DNA of 64,000 bases from Monodelphis domestica (Eukaryota > Chordata > Mammalia > Didelphimorphia > Didelphidae): NCBI RefSeq assembly GCF_027887165.1, contig NC_077232.1:14347255-14411254 (forward strand), in the 5' to 3' direction. Below, in pieces: positions 34,495 to 48,441 of this stretch. The stretch's first letter is position 1, and the number at the start of each line of letters is the position of its first letter. The translations under genes were made by a program, and so were the position numbers. Below the pieces are notes generated by a model. That model saw nothing but the letters and a program-made list of their open reading frames with translations. It was not told the origin of the DNA and ran no database searches.

Positions 34495-37400
34495 AATCCC
34501 CCCTGATGATGATTGGGGGTCTATTCTCCCCAATTAATCACTAAACATAATCATCTTGCACCTCTAAATTCTTCTAACTATAGGTGTATACAAAATTTCA
34601 CCTTCTAAGAGGAAACTACAATAATTAGATAGAACAGGGGAATAGAAGAGAGAAAGATAGCAAAACCAATGTTTCCTGGGCACATTGACAAAAAACCAAT
34701 TAGGGGCAGTCCCCTTTTGTCATAAGAGTATATATTCAAATAAATGTTCAATAAAACTTCAGTTCAATGAATCACATCCAAATTTCATTCTGGGTCTTCT
34801 TGAGATAGTGTAGGTTTTCTGGCATCTTTCAGCAACAGTTCATTCTCTGGATTTAGGAGTTAGCAAACTTCTTTCATTGAAGATCTTCCTCAAACAAAAT
34901 TTAAATCTTTGATTTTTTATTAAGAAACAATCTCCCCTGAAGTGGGTGTGTAAAAATGCTCAGTTCAGCTCAGGATGGAATGTTGAGTTACGGAGGTATA
35001 TGAGTCAATTTTCAAAAGAAGAGAAAAAAAAACAAAAAGAAATGAAAATGGAAGAAAGTTAAACTTTTGGGAGAAAGAAAAAATTCAAAATCAGAATCAA
35101 AATATTATATATATATATATACATATACATAATGTTGAGTGAAATGAATAAATTTATAATAGGCCCTTGTACCAAGGTCCAATAAATTTCTAACAAAACC
35201 TTGTATTAAGGTCCAATTAAAGTAATTTCTATCCCACAACTCTGTAGGACATAATGCAGTAATATTTTACTTACCTATTTGCAGCCAAGACTACAGGAAG
35301 TTGCCATGCTATAAGAAAGAAAAAGTACTAGATTTTTATTTTTATAGGAGAAGTGTCATTTCCAGGTCTGCTTTTTTGTCGTTCTTAGGTATATTTGACT
35401 CAGGATGATAGCCAAACTTTGGTACTTGTCTGTGAGTATTTCACAAAGAGTATGGGTACAAGGAAGTCCTACAACCTAACATATGTCAAGCATCACAACC
35501 TGGAGTCTCACACTAGGTTCAAGTCCTTTTGTAATTTCTTACAATTACATCAATCCTACCTGGATTGGTTTTTTTCTTTTTGACCTCTGGGCTCTTTTTT
35601 GGCACTATGCAGGTTAAGTCTGTGACCATTTTTTAATCTGATTTCCTAGAATCAGACACAAACATTAATCACAGCCCCACAGCATTTTATCAATAAATGG
35701 CAGGCTCCCACAGTTTAAATCTGTGGGGTATGCATTAATATTATGGCAAGCATATATATATATATATATATGTATACTGCTGAATAGAAAAAAATAATAC
35801 TAATTGTTTTTATCTTAAATACAAGAAATAAAAAAAGAAAAAAATATTCTAATCAAAATAAAAGAAAAGTAATAATAAAAGTAAGGAAAAAATACAGGAA
35901 TTCAATGTTTTCCCAAAAAAACAGTAACCACTTGTCCATGGATTATTATCTCTAATGCATGTGATAGGATTCAGTCAATCAATCTCAATAGAAGATGCTC
36001 TCTTTACATGTGAGCAATGAATCCATGAGTCCTTCTCTCCAACCTTTATAGATGTTGGAGTATTTAACAATATTTGGAATGGCCCTTCCCAGGAAGGCTG
36101 AGTTGCTCCAGTGCTCTGGAAATTCTTTATATACACCTTGATTCCTGGGTTCAGGTCATGAAGTGAAAAGTCTAGTGGTCCAGCTTGTACTGCAGCTCTG
36201 GATTCATGGAGTTCATGCAGTTTGTGCTGTAATTCCTGTATGTAGGAAATAATATTAGTATCTCCCCCTAATAATGATGGATATGCCAGGGAGAATGGCT
36301 TAGCCTGTATAGGTAGATGTCCAAAAAGTATCTCAAATGGTGAGATGTGTAGGTTTCCTCTGGGCCTGGTTCTCAGATAAAAATAGGGCCAGAGGTAGAA
36401 TTTCAGGTCTTTTTAAATGTGAAAACCAAGATATGCCTCAAATACTCATGAATGGGTATGGAAAAAAAGGTTGATCACAAGTCCACTACTGTAAAGTATG
36501 TAGTTTTTCTAGGAATATAAGAAATAATAGTATTTATGGTGGAAACTATGGAGTGTCTCTTTATAACATGATTGTTCACAGCCCTCAAATCCTGAATGAA
36601 TCTATAGAGGTGCTTGCCATTGAGGCCTGTTTTTGGTTTTTTAATGGGCAGGATGGACAAATTGTATTCAGATTTACAAAGGATTATTATTACCTGATCA
36701 TTTAATGCATTTATTCCCAGAGTAATTCCCTCTATTGCCTCCTTTGAGATAGGGTATTGAGGAATGGAAGGAGATGGGCTTGATTTAGTTTTCATTGGCA
36801 CAGGAACAACTGACTTAAGTAAGCCTACATAGGAAGAAGATGTGGCCCAAAGAGACTCTGATATATCTGCAGATATTACAAAAACGGGATGCTATTTCCC
36901 CTTCTGTCTCTCTGAGAGAATTACAGGGAGTAAATTGAAAGATTCCTTAGGTACTTCCAATGATAAGGAACCAGCTGGGGAGCAGGTTATTGTGACTCTG
37001 AGTGCATAGAAGGTCCCCCCCTAGTAAATTTAAAGGGGAGTCAGGCATCAAGAGGAAGGAATGTTGACTTCTAGGGGTCCTACAGACACCCTTCTAGGGG
37101 AACACTTTTTAAGTCTTTGGGGTATCCCTGACATTCCCATTACACTCTCTGATCCAGTGGAATAGCAATGTATACCAGGTGTACTCTTTAATACAGACCT
37201 TGAAGCTCCAGTCTCCAAAAGACAATCATAATAAGTGTTACCCACCTTTAAGGTAACATGGAGCTCATCAGTATGGGGGGACAATGGATAGGGACATCAG
37301 GGTCTGGAAAATCAAAGGTTGTATTCTATGGTTTCTGTGCCCTAGCCCCCCTCAGACATCTTCATAATATTTGGGAAGTTCTTTAGACACCCCTCTGAAG

Positions 37401-38760
37401 GGCACCCCCTGAGGGGTATTAGCACACTGAGTATTTTTGAATGAGCATAACTTAAGTTATATTGTTGTGGAGTCATTTCGTTTGAGTTATCATTTTCCCA
37501 AAGTCTATTCCTATAGTTATCATTCCTAAAGTTGTGATTTTCATTATCATTATCATACTTATTTCTATAATTATTATTTTAGTAGTTGTTATTAAACTAC
37601 ATATTCTTTCTGATTGCCGTGAATAAAGTTTTATCCTCTATCATTCTGTGGCCCTTCTCACAGAATTGGCAGATAATGGATCAATAGTTAGATTGTTGGA
37701 GAGGGGCAAATGCCATTAGTTGAGTATCATGTCCTTTATCCAGTTTAGCAAACTTATCTGTTAAATATATCAATAATTTCTTAATTTTCTCTATGAGATC
37801 ATTAGTCTCTTCCTCCTTTTCTTTGTGTCCCTTTGAAACATATAGTACGGTTTTTTGTAATTCTTCAAGATCCATTTGAAGCCATCTTGGGCAATGAGTT
37901 CTAAAATAATCCCTAATCACTTTGCAAGAGTTATTGACAAAGTGCCTTATAATTTGTCTTATGTAACTTTCTTTAGAAAGGTCAAAATCCAGGTATGGAC
38001 CCTAAAACTTAATTATTCTGTCCATGAATCTGGAGGGTGTCTCTTTCTCATTTTGCTTAATTCTTTCAAATTCTGTCCACTTCTTTGTGCTGTCATCATT
38101 CTCTCATGACAGATAAGATGGCCTCCCTACAATGTTATAGTTGTAAATAATCCTCAGAGTTGTTATATTCCCTCAGGATCCTGAGATGGCCAGTGTGCTG
38201 CATTGTGTCCCTGAACTTTATTGACATGAGAAATTATTTTATTTTTATCACACTTGGTTAAAAAAGCCTGGAGCAAGTTTTCAACATCTTTTTAAGACAA
38301 ATTATACTAAAAGAAATATGTATGTCATCTTTTTTGTTACTAGAAAGGGATCTTGTTCATATGTGGGAACATTTCATGTAAATTCAATTATTTCTTGGCA
38401 AAGGGGTGGGGGAGTTATATTGTGTCTTAGAGTCATCACATCCCCAATGTGTCCTATTTCCGGTACTTCTCCAACAGGAAAAATGCCTCTAGTTGAATTT
38501 GGTACCCATGAGTCAGTTTGACTAGAAAGAAAGAGTTTTTTAGAAGGATGAGATTTTCTTGGGGCTTGAATTGGTTTTTGGGTAGGAGGAGAAAAAGAAA
38601 AAAATGGGATTTCAGAAGTTCGGATTTTAGGAGAAGGGTCTTGGGAAGTAAGTCCAGCCAATATTTACAGACCAGGAGAGAAACAGTCTGGTATATGAGC
38701 TATAGGAAAAGTGTTTTCCATCTCCATTTCAGGGGGAGGAATTTCCTCATTTAAAGGTTC
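34495..38760 (-). mobile_element. ERV fossil E2: gag, protease, RT and integrase fragments, antisense (gammaretrovirus-like)
   Basis: Read right to left, it has a capsid region with GIFPVGEVPEIG near 38460-38490 and the later capsid part with VIRDYFRTHCPRW at about 37885-37925. The protease has CLLETGASRSVL near 37200. RT has FIQDLRAVNNHVIK near 36560-36600, and the integrase C-terminus has GPFQILLNTPT near 36060-36095. A purine-rich stretch stands beside the LTR at 34495-34510, as expected of a polypurine tract. Much of RT, RNase H, integrase and any envelope is missing, and the frames are broken many times. No right-hand LTR was found. Confidence 0.78.
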
Positions 38761-39380
38761 AGAAGCAGGTTTGTAAGGATCAGACGTTTTTGGTGGGGTT
38801 GATCCTGTAAGAATTATTTTAAATTATCCAATTGGTTTTGCAGGTTTTTTCCTGCATTTTAGCTTCAATCTTTTCAAGGTAGCATTTCTTGACAGAGTAT
38901 TTAGGAGTAGAAAAAAGAAATTACCTTAGAACATAAGAAATGGGAGGTTTTCTGAAGTCTTTAACGCCCCTAATTGATCAAATGTCATACAAATTTCATA
39001 AAAGTATAGTATTCATTTATATACATATATATTTAAAAATATATTTACAATTTTGGTTTTAATCAGTAGATGTTGCTACTGGCTTAAAATTTCACCTTCA
39101 GACTCTAAATTTTCCTTTCTCTATGCATTCAGATTTTGCTTGTCAAAATGGTAAGATTTCAGATAGAGAGGGAGAACATCGGTTTGGGGAATATCAAACT
39201 GGATGAATCTTAGGGACTGGGCAGGCCCAAATGACAAAGGGCTGTAGGGAGATTAATTCCTACCCTGAATCTCAGGCAAGATAATTGAAAGGAATAGTGC
39301 ACTCATAAGTGGTAGAAGCTGTTTGAAATAGGCAACATACTGCTCTTTCATATAGTATACCATATTGTAATTTACTTTCT
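38761..39380. other. Unassigned stretch right of E2
   Basis: It probably contains decayed E2 matrix or leader sequence, but I cannot recognise parts. No host gene seen. Confidence 0.3.
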
Positions 39381-39399
39381 GTTTGGAAGAGTAACTTCC

Positions 39400-39894
39400 T
39401 TCTTCGCTTCCCTTCCATTCAGACTGGAGAGACTCATTCTGAGGAGACTGATTCTGAGACATTCAGATGGAGGAGGGAGCTGGTGAAAGCAGCTGAGATG
39501 CTGCTGGCCTGGTATCATTAGAAATCCTTACTTAGACAGATCTTATGGTGAGTTATAAAAAATTGACTGATTTCTCTTTTAAGACTCAGGTCTAGGCCAT
39601 ATTGGCTTGAGGCCCTTCATACTTATTCCTTTCTTACTCTCTCTCTCTCTTTCTTTGATTACTCATTGTATTGTTAATTAAAATCTCTATAAAACCCAAT
39701 TGACTTGGGTATTTGAATAATTGGGAATATTTCCCTGGCGACCACCTTATATTTGACTTTAAAACCCAAGACACTGTAGTGAAACATATTTCTGTGGTCA
39801 AATTTACTCACCCTCTCTTATATCTATCACAATTTACATCTTCCACTATTTTAATCACTACAGTTTAAGACCTCAAAACATTTTAAATCTCACA
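39400..39894 (+). repeat. LTR fragment, family X, 3' part
   Basis: It matches the second half of the 11333-12446 LTR from the CTGGCCTGGTATCA block on, through CTCTCTCTCTCTTTCTTTG, AATCTCTATAAAACCCAATT and CCCTGGCGACCACC to a CTCACA end. The 5' half is missing or unrecognisable. Confidence 0.7.
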
Positions 39895-39914
39895 TGACAA
39901 AGTTTAATTTCTCA

Positions 39915-40945
39915 CATTTACAAAGAGCTAAATTGATTGTATAAAAAATCAAGCCATTCTCCAACTGATAAATGGGCAAGGGACATGAATCTGCAATTTT
40001 CAGATAAAGAAATCAAAACTATTAATACACACATGAAAAAGTTCTAAATCTCTTATAATCAAAGAGATGCAAATCAAAACAACACTGAGGTATCACACCT
40101 AGCAGATTGGCTAACATGACAGCAAAGGAAAGTAATGAAAGCTGGAGGGAATGTGGCAAATTCAGGACATTAATTTGTTGCTGGTGGAGTTTTGAATTGA
40201 TCCAACAATTCTGGAGGGTAATTTGGAATTATGCCCAAAGGGTGATAAAATACTGTCAGCCCTTTGATCCACCCATAGCACTGCTGGGTTTCTACCCCAA
40301 AGAGATAATAAGGAAAAAGACTTGTACAAGAATATTCATAGCTGCACTCTTTGTGGTGGCCAAAAATTGGAAAATGAGGGGATGCCCTTCAATCGGAGAA
40401 TGGCTGAACAAATTGTCGTATATGTTGGTGATAGAATAATTTTGTGCTCAAAAGAATAATAAAGTGGAGGAATCCCATGGAGCCTGGAACAACCTCTAGG
40501 AAGTGATGCAGAGCAAGAGGAGCAGAACCAGGAGAACATTGTACACAGAGACTAATACACTGTGCTATAATTGAACGTAATGGACTTCTCCATTAGTGTC
40601 AATGCAATGTCCCTGAATAATCTGCTGGGTTCTAGGAGAAAAAAACACTATCCACAGGCAGAGGACAAACTGTGGGAGGAAAAACTCTGAGGAAAAGCAA
40701 CTGCTTAACTATAGGGATTGAGGGGATATGATTGAGGAGAGACTCTAAATCAACACCCTAACGCAAATAGCAACAACATGGAAATGGGTTTGAATCAAGG
40801 ACACGTGTGATACCCAGTGGAATCATGCATCAGCTATGGGGGGGGGGTGTTTGGAGGTGGGGGAGAGAAGAAAATGACTTTTGTTTACAATGAATAATGT
40901 TTGAAAATGACCGAATAAAATAATGTTTAAAAGGGAAAAAATATG
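39915..40945 (+). mobile_element. L1 3' end, sense
   Basis: It holds the end of ORF2 and the 3' UTR of an opossum-type L1: the block GCAATTTTCAGATAAAGAAA, an open stretch reading FDPPIALLGFYPKEIIRK and the end CAATGAATAATGTTTGAAA, followed by an A-rich tail. Open frames 40107-40439 and their antisense shadow belong to it. 5'-truncated. Confidence 0.85.
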
Positions 40946-40999
40946 ATTAACCAAAAATATATATATATATATATTGTATTTTTTCAGATTACTCTATTA

Positions 41000-41640
41000 C
41001 AGAAAAGATTTTATTTGTATATATTTTTAATTGTATCTTTATTTTATTCCAATAACTAATTTATATGTGTTCCACAGTTACTCCTGCCTCCATCCCTTCC
41101 CCTGTCCTAGAGTTGACAAGAAATTCCACTGGGTTATACTTGTATTTTCACTCAAAACAGATCTTATATTATTTATTTGTGTAAGAAAACAATGTTGTAC
41201 AACTAAAAACCCAATCATATACTCAAATATGTGATCAAATAAGTGATAAATCATATATTTTTATCTGCATTAGACTCCAGTAGTTCTTTCTCGAGTGGTG
41301 GATTGCATTATTTTCTATAATTCTCTCAGAATTGTCCTGGATTATTTTATTGCTGTTAAGAAGCAAAGTCCATCATATTTGAGTACTCCACAATATTTCA
41401 ATTATTGTGCAAAATGGTCTTCTGGTTCTACTTTTTTCACTCTACATCATTTCAAATAGATATTTCCCGTTCTTCCTGAAATCATCCTGGTTTATACTAT
41501 CCCATCACCATCATATACCACAATTTGCTCAGCTATTCCCTAACTGATGAACATTCCTTTAGTTCCCAGTTCTTTGGTATCACAAAAAGTAAAGCTGTAA
41601 ATAATGGTGTACAAACAGATCTTTTCCCATTTAAAAAATT
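41000..41640 (-). mobile_element. Old antisense L1-like fragment
   Basis: Similar in order to 18230-20080, with landmarks such as TTGACAAGAAATT near 41113 and the AACTGATGAACATTCC block near 41540. Its continuation appears at 42185-42470, on the far side of a retroviral fragment. Confidence 0.45.
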
Positions 41641-41689
41641 CTTTTTGAGATATATATATTTAATACTAATTAAAAGAAAAGGAAAAGAG

Positions 41690-42180
41690 AAAAATAGGTT
41701 CTTTCAGGCAAGTGAGCAGAGGAAAGAGAGACAGAGACTCACACTGCAACAATTTACCAAAATTATAAGCTCCCATAAAAGAGCCCCACTGTGTGGGTCT
41801 CAGCCAAATGCATCTCTTAAGTGTCCTTATGTCAAATGGGGACATAACTTAAAAGGCTTTTGGGAATGTAGCTCAGGTGTGGCAAATTTTCCATCTGCAA
41901 AATAGACACCTTAAATGTATGACATTCAAAGAGAGCAAATTGGTGCATTTTCTGGTCTATATTCTCCTTGTGTCCCCAAATGCAAAAGCCTGTCTTAGAG
42001 ATAGCAGAGTTCTTTTGTTGGAATAGTACAAGTGTGGGCATAAGATGTCCAAGGCAAAATTGCAGTGGGTTTTGCCTAGAGTGCAAAATCTAGGTTTTGT
42101 GTCATCAGAAGTTTCAAGGAATATCATGCGTAAAAGAATAGCTGATATCCAAAAACTGACTGCTTCAGAAACCAATACTA
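41690..42180 (+). mobile_element. ERV pol fragment, sense, inside old L1-like sequence
   Basis: The part 41905-42170 matches the RT region 3315-3590 of E1, for example CATTCAAAGAGAGCAAATTG, and the preceding 200 bp look like the end of gag. The internal part between them is missing, so it is an internally deleted and broken fossil. Confidence 0.65.
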
Positions 42181-43504
42181 TATTTTTGGTCTTTTTTTGT
42201 GATCATATGATATATTGTGCATAAACCAAAGTATTCTCTTAGATAATCACCATTTACTCCAATTCTGATATAATAATCTTTGGGAAAATATTGATGTTTT
42301 TCCTTATACACATTCCTCTAGGTATGAGTAAATGTTTTAGGAGAGTTCCATTAACTCAAATGCAATTTATGATATTTATTTGGGCCTGGATCACAATCCT
42401 AAGAATACCATGATGCTTATAAACAGTATCTCATTGACAAATTTTGTTTTAACTTTGATATATTTAAAATTAGGGTTCTAGGAATAAGGTATTATATATT
42501 TAGAGGTTTATTAAAAATGAAAAATATAAAGAAAATACAAAGTAAGGAAACACATGCCTAGGAGGGCCTAATGGCCCATACAAATTGACTTATATCATGA
42601 GAGCTGCATCTGGTTGGTAGAGCAAGCAGGAAGAGAAGAGAGACAAGAGAGCGGAATCTGCTTTAAAAAACCCCCTATCCTCATGGCCCAGGTCATGACC
42701 TCCCTGAGATTACAAAGCATTCTGGGAAGTGGGCAAGGACTTCTGGAGATTGGTGTCTGGGGTTCAAGTCTCCATTTTTACATTTCACCATGTGATCATT
42801 TGGGAAGAAGGACTTCCCCAAAGTATCATGAAAACATAATAATTTAAAGATTACAATAATTTGAGGATAAGAAAAAAAAAACAATAATTGCTGGATGCAT
42901 TGACAAAAAGCCACTTAGGGGGCAGTCCCCTTTGGCATGAAAGTATACATACAAATAAATGTTCAATCAACTACACCCAAAGCTCATTTTTGATCCTTCT
43001 TGTGCAGCTTGTAGTCTGGAGGCATCTTCATAGTGTCTTCTCCAACAGTTCAGTTTCTGGATTCAGAGAGGTAGCACCTTTCTTTACCTAAAATTCTTCT
43101 CAAAAGGAATTTAAAATTTGCAATTTAAATAATAATAATTTTACATTTCCCCATATTGTCGGTGATTGAAAAATACAGGATTACGTAGGGATGCATGGCT
43201 GAGGTATGAGATATATGAATCAATTTGTAAGAGAAATTAAAAACACATCAGGAAAATCCAAATAAAAAAGAAAATTTTCTGGATGAAAATATAGACTATC
43301 AAAGTCTTATATGTAAAAATCCTTGAATCAGGGTCCAATTAAAATGATCTAAGCAAGTAAGCAATTATCCAGTCCATAGCCAGGACTACAGAAAGGTACC
43401 ACACTATGAAAGACAGAAAAGGGACCAGATTATAGGAGCCAGGTAGGAGCCAAGCTTGGGGATACTTGGTAGAATATGGAACAAGGAAGAACTGCCTTTA
43501 ACAC

Positions 43505-44309
43505 TGTGAATTTCAAAACTACTCAACCCTGTTCAAACCATTCTTTAGAGGATGGGATTTGGCTATTTCCTGATCAATAACAATGGAGATACTTGGAATG
43601 ACAGAATCAGGTCTTGGAAACTAAAATCTCCACCCTACTCAGGGTAACAGGATTTAGGAAGGGCTGCAGCAAAGCTCAAGATTTAATTATTTGAGAATAT
43701 GACCTTCAACAGATATGTGCAAAGGGGACAGACTTCTGGGTGGTCCTGAGTTAAGCTAGAGCCACCATTGGTACAGGGGAGACACAGGAAGTGAGGTAGA
43801 GGACAGCTGAGTAGTCTGGGGACTTCCTGGGTGGAGGAAAGGAGGTTGTTGGAGCCTGGGTGCTTGGAGTGAAGGCCCTGAGACTGTTTCTCCATTTTGG
43901 TCATGTGAGTGATAGGGACTGATCTCTTTTCTTTGCCTTGGCAATCCAAGGCCTTGGGCCTTTGACCCAGTTAAGCAGAGGGGGTATTTAAGCCCTATTC
44001 CCTTCTCTCCCCTTTCTCTTCCCCCCCTCTCTCTCTCTTTCTCTCTCTCTGTCTCTCTCTCTCCCTCTCTGTCTCTCTCTCTCTCTGTCTCTCTGTCTCT
44101 CTTTGTCTCTTTCTGTCTCTCTCTGTCTCTCTCTGTCTCTCTCTCTCTCTCTCTCCCTCCCTCTAATACCTTTCTTCCTCCTGTTAGTAATTAAAAACTC
44201 CATAAAAGGTTGACTGCTGACTTGAGTTTTCATTTAGGAATTACATAGCTGAATTCCTTGGCGACCTTAAATTAATATATATAAGTCTTTTAATATGATT
44301 TCCATGTTA
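43505..44309 (+). repeat. LTR, family W, sense
   Basis: It starts TGTGAATTTC and contains TGAGACTGTTTCTCCATTTT near 43880, a long CT tract and a U5-like end with CCTTGGCGACC. The same LTR occurs inverted at 44710-45665. The right end is uncertain because another LTR starts at 44310. Confidence 0.7.
44005..44164 (+). repeat. (CT)n-rich tract in LTR W
   Basis: About 160 bp of CT/CTGT repeats. The arginine- and glutamate-rich open frame on the minus strand is an artefact of it. Confidence 0.95.
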
Positions 44310-44616
44310 GTTTCTCTCTGCAAGGAGTATTATATTTTTATGAGGTTTATTAAAGGTAAAAGATTAAAGAAAATACAGAATAAGAAAGGCACGTGCTAGG
44401 TGGGCCAAGAGGCCCAATTCAATTTTACTCACATCATGAGAGATGTGTCTGCTCTGAAATGGAAGTAGAAAAGAGCCCCTTAGTAGGAGCAGAACTCCTT
44501 TAAATAACAATTGGTGATCTCACCCAGGTGAGAATTCAGTGAGATTAGAGGGCATTCTGGAAGCTAGCAAGGACTCCTGGGGAATGGAGTCCAGAGTTCA
44601 AATCTCCATTTTTACA
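44310..44616 (-). repeat. LTR, family V, between the inverted W LTRs
   Basis: Plus-strand ends TGTTAG...TTTACA. Same blocks as 30219-30557, including ATTATATTTTTATGAGG and CAAATCTCCATTTTTACA. No clean target duplication was seen. Confidence 0.6.
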
Positions 44617-44709
44617 AACCCCAAACACATTCAAGTTCTCTTTGTCTAGGCTCAAAATTACATCAATCCCACCAGGATTGGTTGGTCTCTTAGACCTTGT
44701 GCTCTATTG

Positions 44710-45665
<956 letters not shown>

Positions 45666-46104
45666 ATTGGCACTATGCTGTTTAGCTTTGTGCTTCTTTG
45701 GCACTGTGCAATGGCTCTTTTGGTATAACTTGTCCTGAAATCAGACAGAATTATTAAGCAAAGTCCAGGCAGCTCTCTCACCCTCACATGGCCGAAACCA
45801 ATCCCTGACACGGAGGAGGGAAAGTAGGCTCTAATGTGAGTGAGGGAGAGCTCCGTCTGGTTGGTAGCACCAGGAGAAACATAAGAGAGACAAAAGAGCA
45901 GAATATGCTTTTAAAAAAACCCTATACTCACGGCCCAGGTCATGACCTCCCTGAGATTACAAAGCATTCTGGGAAGTGGGCAAGGATGTCTTGGGATTGG
46001 AATCCGGGGTTCAAGTCTCCATTTTTACAACTTCTAACAAAAAATTTATGCTGATCAAAATATTTGGTATTTACAAAGGAATAAATATACACACAGTTGC
46101 ATCA

Positions 46105-48389
46105 ATGATTTATTTATTTTTTGGAAATTTTTATTTAGACAATTTAGAACATTATTCCTGGTTTACAAGAATGATGTTCTTTCCCTTCCTCTCCTCCTGC
46201 CACCCCTTCCACTAGCTGAGAAATACATCCACTGGGTTTTATGTGTGTCCTTGATCAGACCCTATTTCAATGTTGTTAATGTTTGCAGTAAGATGATCAT
46301 GTTGAGACTACATCCCCAATCATACCCCCTTCGACCCATGCAACCAAGCACTTATTTTTCTTTGCTGTTTCTGCTCCCACAATTTTTACTCTGGATGTGG
46401 ATAGTGTTCTTTCTCCTGGATCCCTCTGAGTTGTTTTGTATCACTGTACTGCCACTAATAGAGAAGTCCATTACATTTAATTTTACTACAGTATATGAGT
46501 ATCTGTGTATAATATTTGCCTGGTTCTGGACCTCTCACTCTGCATCAATTCCTGGAGGTCTTTCGAGTTCACAAGGAATTCCTCCAGTTCATTATTCCTT
46601 TGAGGATAATAGTATTTCATCAACAACATTTACCACAATTTGTTCAGCCATTCCCCAATTGAAGGGCATCCTCTCATTTCCCAAATTTTTGCCACCATAA
46701 AGAGCCCAGCCATGAATATTCCTGTATAAGTCTTTTTTCTTATTATCACTTTGGGGTATAAAACCAGCAGTGCTATGGCTGGATCAAAGGGCAGATAGTC
46801 TTTTAGCGCCCATTGGGCATAGTTCCAAATTGCCTTCCAGAATGATTAGATTAACTCACAACTCCACCAGCAGTGCATTAATGTCCTGTCTTTGCCACAT
46901 GCCCTCCAGCATTCATTATTTTCCGTTGCTGTCATGTCAGCCAATCAGCTTGGTGTAAGGTGATACCTCAAAGTTGTTTTGATTTTCATCTCTCTTATTA
47001 TAAGAGATTTAGAACACTTTTCCATGTGCTTATTAATAGTTTTGATTTATTTACATGAAAACTGCCTCTTCATTTCCCTCATCCATTTACCATTTGGAGA
47101 GTTGCTTGAGTTTTTGTACAATTTATTTAGCTTTTTATAAATCTGAGTAATAAGGCATTTGTCAGAAGTTTTTGTTAGGAAGATTTTTCCTAATTTGTTG
47201 CTTCCTTTCTAATTTTGGTTGCATTGATTTTGTCTGTTCAAAATCTTTTTAATATACTGTAATCAAAATTAATTATCTTATATTTTGTAATTTTTTCTAA
47301 CTATTGCTTGGTCTTAAAATCTTTCCTTTCCCAGAAATCTGAGATGTATACTATTCTGTATTCACCGAAATTACTTATAATATTTTTCTTTATATTCAAT
47401 TCATTCACCCATTCTGAATTTATCGTGGTGTAGTCTTTGAGATGTTGTTCCAAACCTAATCTCTCCCACACTGTCTTCCAATTTTCCCACCAGTTTTTAT
47501 CAAATAGTGGATTTTTGTCCCAAAAGCTGAGGTCTTTGGGTTTGTCATAGATTGTCTTGCTGAGGTCACTTACCCCAAGGCTATTCCACTGATCCTCACT
47601 TCTGTCTCTGAGCCAGTACCATATTGCTTTGATGATCACTGCTTTACAGTATAATTTCAGATCTGGCATTGCAAGGCTAACTTCCTTCACGTTTTTTTTT
47701 TCTCATGATTTCCTAGCATATCCTTGATCTTTTTTTTTCTTGCAAATGAACTTTGTTACTTTTTTTTCCTAATTCAGTAAAAAAGTTTTTTGGTATTTCA
47801 ATGTGTCCTGCACCAAATAAGTAAATAAGTTTGGGTAGGATGGTCATTTTATTATGTTAGCTTGTCCTAACGACGAGCAGTCAACGATTTTCCAATTCTT
47901 TTGATCTACTTTTAATTGTGTGGAGAGTGTTTTGCAGTTCTGTTCATATAGTTCCTATGTTTGTCTTGGCAGATAGATTTCTAAGTATTTTATATTGTCT
48001 ATCATGATTTTAAATGGAATTTCTCTTTCTAATTCTTGTTGCTGAGATGTGTTGGAAATATATAGAAATGCTGATGACTTATATAAGCTTATATTGTATC
48101 TTGCAAGTTTTCTAAAATATTTTATCATTTCAACAAGCTTTTTGGTTGATTCTCTAGGACTCTTTAAGTAGACCATCATATCATCCGTAAAGAGCAATAG
48201 TTTGCTCTCCTCATTGCCTATTTTAATACCTTCAATTGCTTTTACTTCTCTAATTGCTACTGTTAGTATTTCTAGAACAATGTTAAATAATTGAGGTGAT
48301 AATGGGCATCCTTGTTTCACTTCTGATCTTATTGTGAAGGCTTCTAGTTTTTCTAGTTTATCCCCATTGCAGATGATCTTTGCTGATGG

Positions 48390-48441
<52 letters not shown>

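Noticed and set aside
40107-40539. Possible host gene of 110 codons
   Set aside because: Part of the L1 3' end; the same sequence recurs in the antisense L1 copies.
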